Of a stretch of 36,929 nt of DNA, positions 34,895 to 36,929 are shown piece by piece. A program made the position numbers and the translations under genes. The DNA comes from Smittium culicis (taxonomy: Eukaryota; Kickxellomycota; Harpellomycetes; Harpellales; Legeriomycetaceae): assembly GCA_001970855.1 (NCBI GenBank), contig LSSN01000538.1, positions 1 through 36,929 of the forward strand. Direction: 5' to 3'. Position 1 is the stretch's first letter. Every line of letters starts with the position of its first letter. The notes below the pieces were generated by a model. It saw nothing but the letters and a program-made list of their open reading frames with translations. It searched no databases and was not told the origin of the DNA.

Positions 34895-35956
34895 ACCGAC
34901 CCCGCTCCGCCGCTCTAACAGATTCATACCCACTGGGTATTGGTTCAAGGGTGCTGGTAAATCACTTATACTTTCTAATATAAGTGATCTGGCAACACGA
35001 ATGCCGTCCAAAAATTTGGCTGATTCCAGCTCATAAATTTTATTGGCTGTGCCAGCTCGAAGCTGGCTTAAAGATTTTTTAGACTCCCCTCAAAAGAGTT
35101 TTCCGGCTAGATCGAGCTGGGATTCATTGGAATTTGAAATCAAAAAATTGGTTTCAATTCTGATCAAAGCTGGTATGAATCAGCCGATAGTTTTATTCCG
35201 AACTCTATGCCACATGGCGCAGTCTAATAATATGTGATCTGCAGTCTCAGGGGTTCTGAGTTTGCAGCAGGGACAAAATATTTTATATTTTTCATTGATG
35301 ATTTTAGATTTGGATAGGCGCTGGACAGTCCAATAACTTCACATTCGCAACTTCCCGTTTTCTTGGAAGATCAACACCAGTGTGGGGGTACATTACTTGC
35401 AGGCCAATCCAACTTCCTTTGGATTTTATTCTTCGGCTGACAGCCCAGTATTGAATTTTGGATCGGTTATTTTTGTTTTTTCTATTGGCCAGTGAAATCA
35501 CAGTCTTGCCAGCAGCGTCTGTCTGGCAGAATCATTTTATCCGCCTTGAGCTCCCAAGCGACCCACGATCATTGTTGAGCCTTGATAGGCTGCTTGATGA
35601 GATGGAAAATCCACGTTTTGGATACCGGCCACTTGTTATACACGCTCACGGGCGGTACTGATGCGTAGGAACACTGAGATGATACCCAGTTCCTCGCCGA
35701 TCCGTTCCATGGCAGCGCTTTTTCCGACCTTGGCAACCAGTCGCGTTGCCAGGTAAATCACGTTCTGTATTGGGTGACATCGAGCTTCGCTCATCCCGAA
35801 TTTCTCGCCTCCGTATCATCCAATTGGAAGCAAAGCCGAATTTATGAATTTGATTTTAAGTGCGGTGAGCACATTTGATCGGTTTAGAAAGCCACACGCA
35901 GAGTATATGGCTTTCTATACCTTCATTTTGTTGTTTTTAATAGTGACTGATACATC
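34895..35956 (-). pseudogene. Broken C-terminal part of the right-hand LINE ORF
   Basis: Continues the RT frame with nonsense codons TAG (35917-35915) and TGA (35818-35816), then changes frame at least twice between about 35650 and 35330. The zinc-binding-type CPCC...H...C segment is followed by TGA at 35182-35180 and TGA at 35092-35090 in the final frame, which otherwise stays open to about 34890. Plus-strand open frames in this block (35043-35237 and 35458-35661) are antisense shadows. Confidence 0.75.
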
Positions 35957-36929
35957 TCACTTGCTATTCATGATAAAACTCAAGTAGGTGTAGTTATCAG
36001 CGGTCCTGATGGTTTGCCGTTGCAGTGTCATTTCGACTGCATCATCATAGTTGATGGCGATGATCGCGCACTTGAAGGCATTCACAGCCATTTCCCAAGC
36101 GTCTGACCATGTGCTGATGACATACAAAGAAATTTGTAAATTTTGAGCTGAGTCGACCAAAACCACTGCATCGTCAGCATATAGCAGTCCTGAAATGCGG
36201 TTGGGTATGCTAGGTACACCCACGCCTAATACGTCAGAGAATATATCATTTATATAAAGGTCGAAGAGAATTGGTGAAGTTGGGCACCCTTGACGCACTC
36301 CACAGTGGTATTCTGATGACTCAGAAATTTCATCATTAATCCTAACAGATATTTTGGGATCATAGTACATCCCACTGATCACATTTAGTAGTTTTCCACC
36401 GATGCCGATGGACAGCAGTTTGTGGGTCAGTGCCATGTGGGGCACTCTGTCATAGGCCTTACTGTAGTCTACAAAGCAGATCCAGGTTTGAAGATTTTTT
36501 ATTTTGCGGCGCCTCGCAAATTCGTATAGAGTGGTTGCTTGGGCAACACACTCTTCAAAATTGCGAAAACCGGCTTGTTCTTTGGCTATCAGTTTGTATT
36601 TGATGTCTATGGCTGCCAGTTTTGTGGCCACGATCTTGGCTAGTAGCTTGATGATCGTAGGTATGAGAGAAATTCCCATATAGTTGTCAGGGACTTTCAA
36701 ATCACCCTTCTTAGACACAGGTACTATGGTACTTGTAGTCATGTAGCTCGGGATCTCATCAAAGTCATAAATTGTTTTTATAATTTTGTGAATAATTTTT
36801 GCGAGATAAGATGTTGGTGATTTTTCTATCATCACGATTTTCCGGATCTCGCTGGGCACCCTGTAGACTCCCGAAGCCTTGGCGATTTCTGACCATTTTA
36901 TTGAGTCATCACACTCTGGGAAGTAGTCC
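35957..36929 (-). pseudogene. Reverse transcriptase domain of the right-hand LINE (partial)
   Basis: Open from the window edge to a TGA at 35959-35957, about 324 codons; the 5' part lies outside. RT motifs in order: VPVSKKGDLKVPDNYMGISL (motif 1), AGFRNFEECVAQ (motif 2), CFVDYSKAYDRVPH (motif A, catalytic Asp), GVRQGCPTSPILFDLYIND (motif B), LLYADDAVVLV (motif C, the YADD catalytic pair) and YTYLSFIM, where families usually have YLGF. The stop then cuts off the thumb and C-terminus, whose sequence continues in the same frame (KAIYSACGFLNRSNVLTAL) past further stops. A formal start at 36859 is a GTG inside the frame and not a real start. Catalytic residues are intact but the protein is truncated. 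Confidence 0.9.

Larger units (their letters stand above)
34890..36929 (-). mobile_element. Non-LTR retrotransposon, 3' part, running off the right edge
   Basis: A block of markedly higher G/C than the flank, with a sharp edge at about 34890 next to an A/T-rich tail, as expected for a LINE 3' end. Minus-strand coding begins beyond the window, passes through the reverse transcriptase (to 35957), continues in broken frames (WPVSKTW, SLANRKNKNNRSKI, GSWIGLQVMYPH) and reaches a Cys/His motif CPCCKLRTPETADHILLDC (about 35282-35226) of the kind found at LINE C-termini. The frame then runs on to about 34900. It differs in sequence from the LINE at 9.7-14.2 kb, so it is another family. Confidence 0.85.

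Noticed and set aside
35043..35661. Plus-strand open frames at 35043-35237 and 35458-35661.
   Set aside because: They are antisense to the broken C-terminal part of the right-hand LINE, where the minus strand carries the recognisable protein motifs.
1..36929. tRNA, rRNA or CRISPR features.
   Set aside because: I saw no B-box-like GGTTCGA context within a cloverleaf, no rRNA-like segment and no regularly spaced repeat array on either strand; a tRNA scan was not possible here.

Overview
This is nuclear DNA from an intron-rich, very AT-rich eukaryote. The best inference is an early-diverging fungus, possibly a gut-dwelling Kickxellomycotina/Harpellales-type lineage. The sequence shows many short GT-AG introns (about 55-160 nt), a GPI-anchored trypsin-like protease, a vacuolar aminopeptidase Y-type M28 peptidase, a COP9 signalosome subunit, and a eukaryotic valyl-tRNA synthetase. 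The taxon is inferred; no rRNA or other phylogenetic marker lies in the window.

Layout. 1-6.8 kb is about 80% AT and mostly silent. It has two short minus-strand stretches that look like exons of an unrecognised gene (1181-1415 and 2386-2521). 6807-9709 is a complete but decayed Tigger/pogo DNA transposon with matching terminal inverted repeats, TA target duplications and a 55-nt intron in its transposase. 9712-14174 is a heavily decayed LINE on the minus strand (ORF1, APE-type endonuclease, reverse transcriptase). The Tigger appears to have landed inside its 3' half. 14746-19519 is valyl-tRNA synthetase (20 exons, plus strand), intact except for one in-frame TAA. 21573-22638 is a 3-exon gene for a secreted Lys/Asn-rich protein of unknown function (minus). 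24523-26280 is COP9 signalosome subunit 4 (4 exons, minus). 26906-28384 is a trypsin-like serine protease with a Ser-rich tail and GPI signal (minus). 30821-32861 is an M28 aminopeptidase (5 exons, plus). From about 34.89 kb to the right edge is a second, younger, GC-richer non-LTR retrotransposon on the minus strand, running off the window.

The host genes are not an operon. ValRS and CSN4 are housekeeping genes. The trypsin-like protease and the M28 peptidase could both serve extracellular or vacuolar peptide nutrition. They are divergently arranged around a 2.4-kb, less AT-rich spacer with an unusual cluster of A/T homopolymers.

The most interesting observations are: the ValRS stop codon, which lies inside a 54-nt in-frame GT...AG segment; the intron-bearing Tigger nested in a LINE; the TGA/TAG-only nonsense pattern of the right-hand LINE, which suggests C-to-T decay; and the cysteine-free secreted basic protein.
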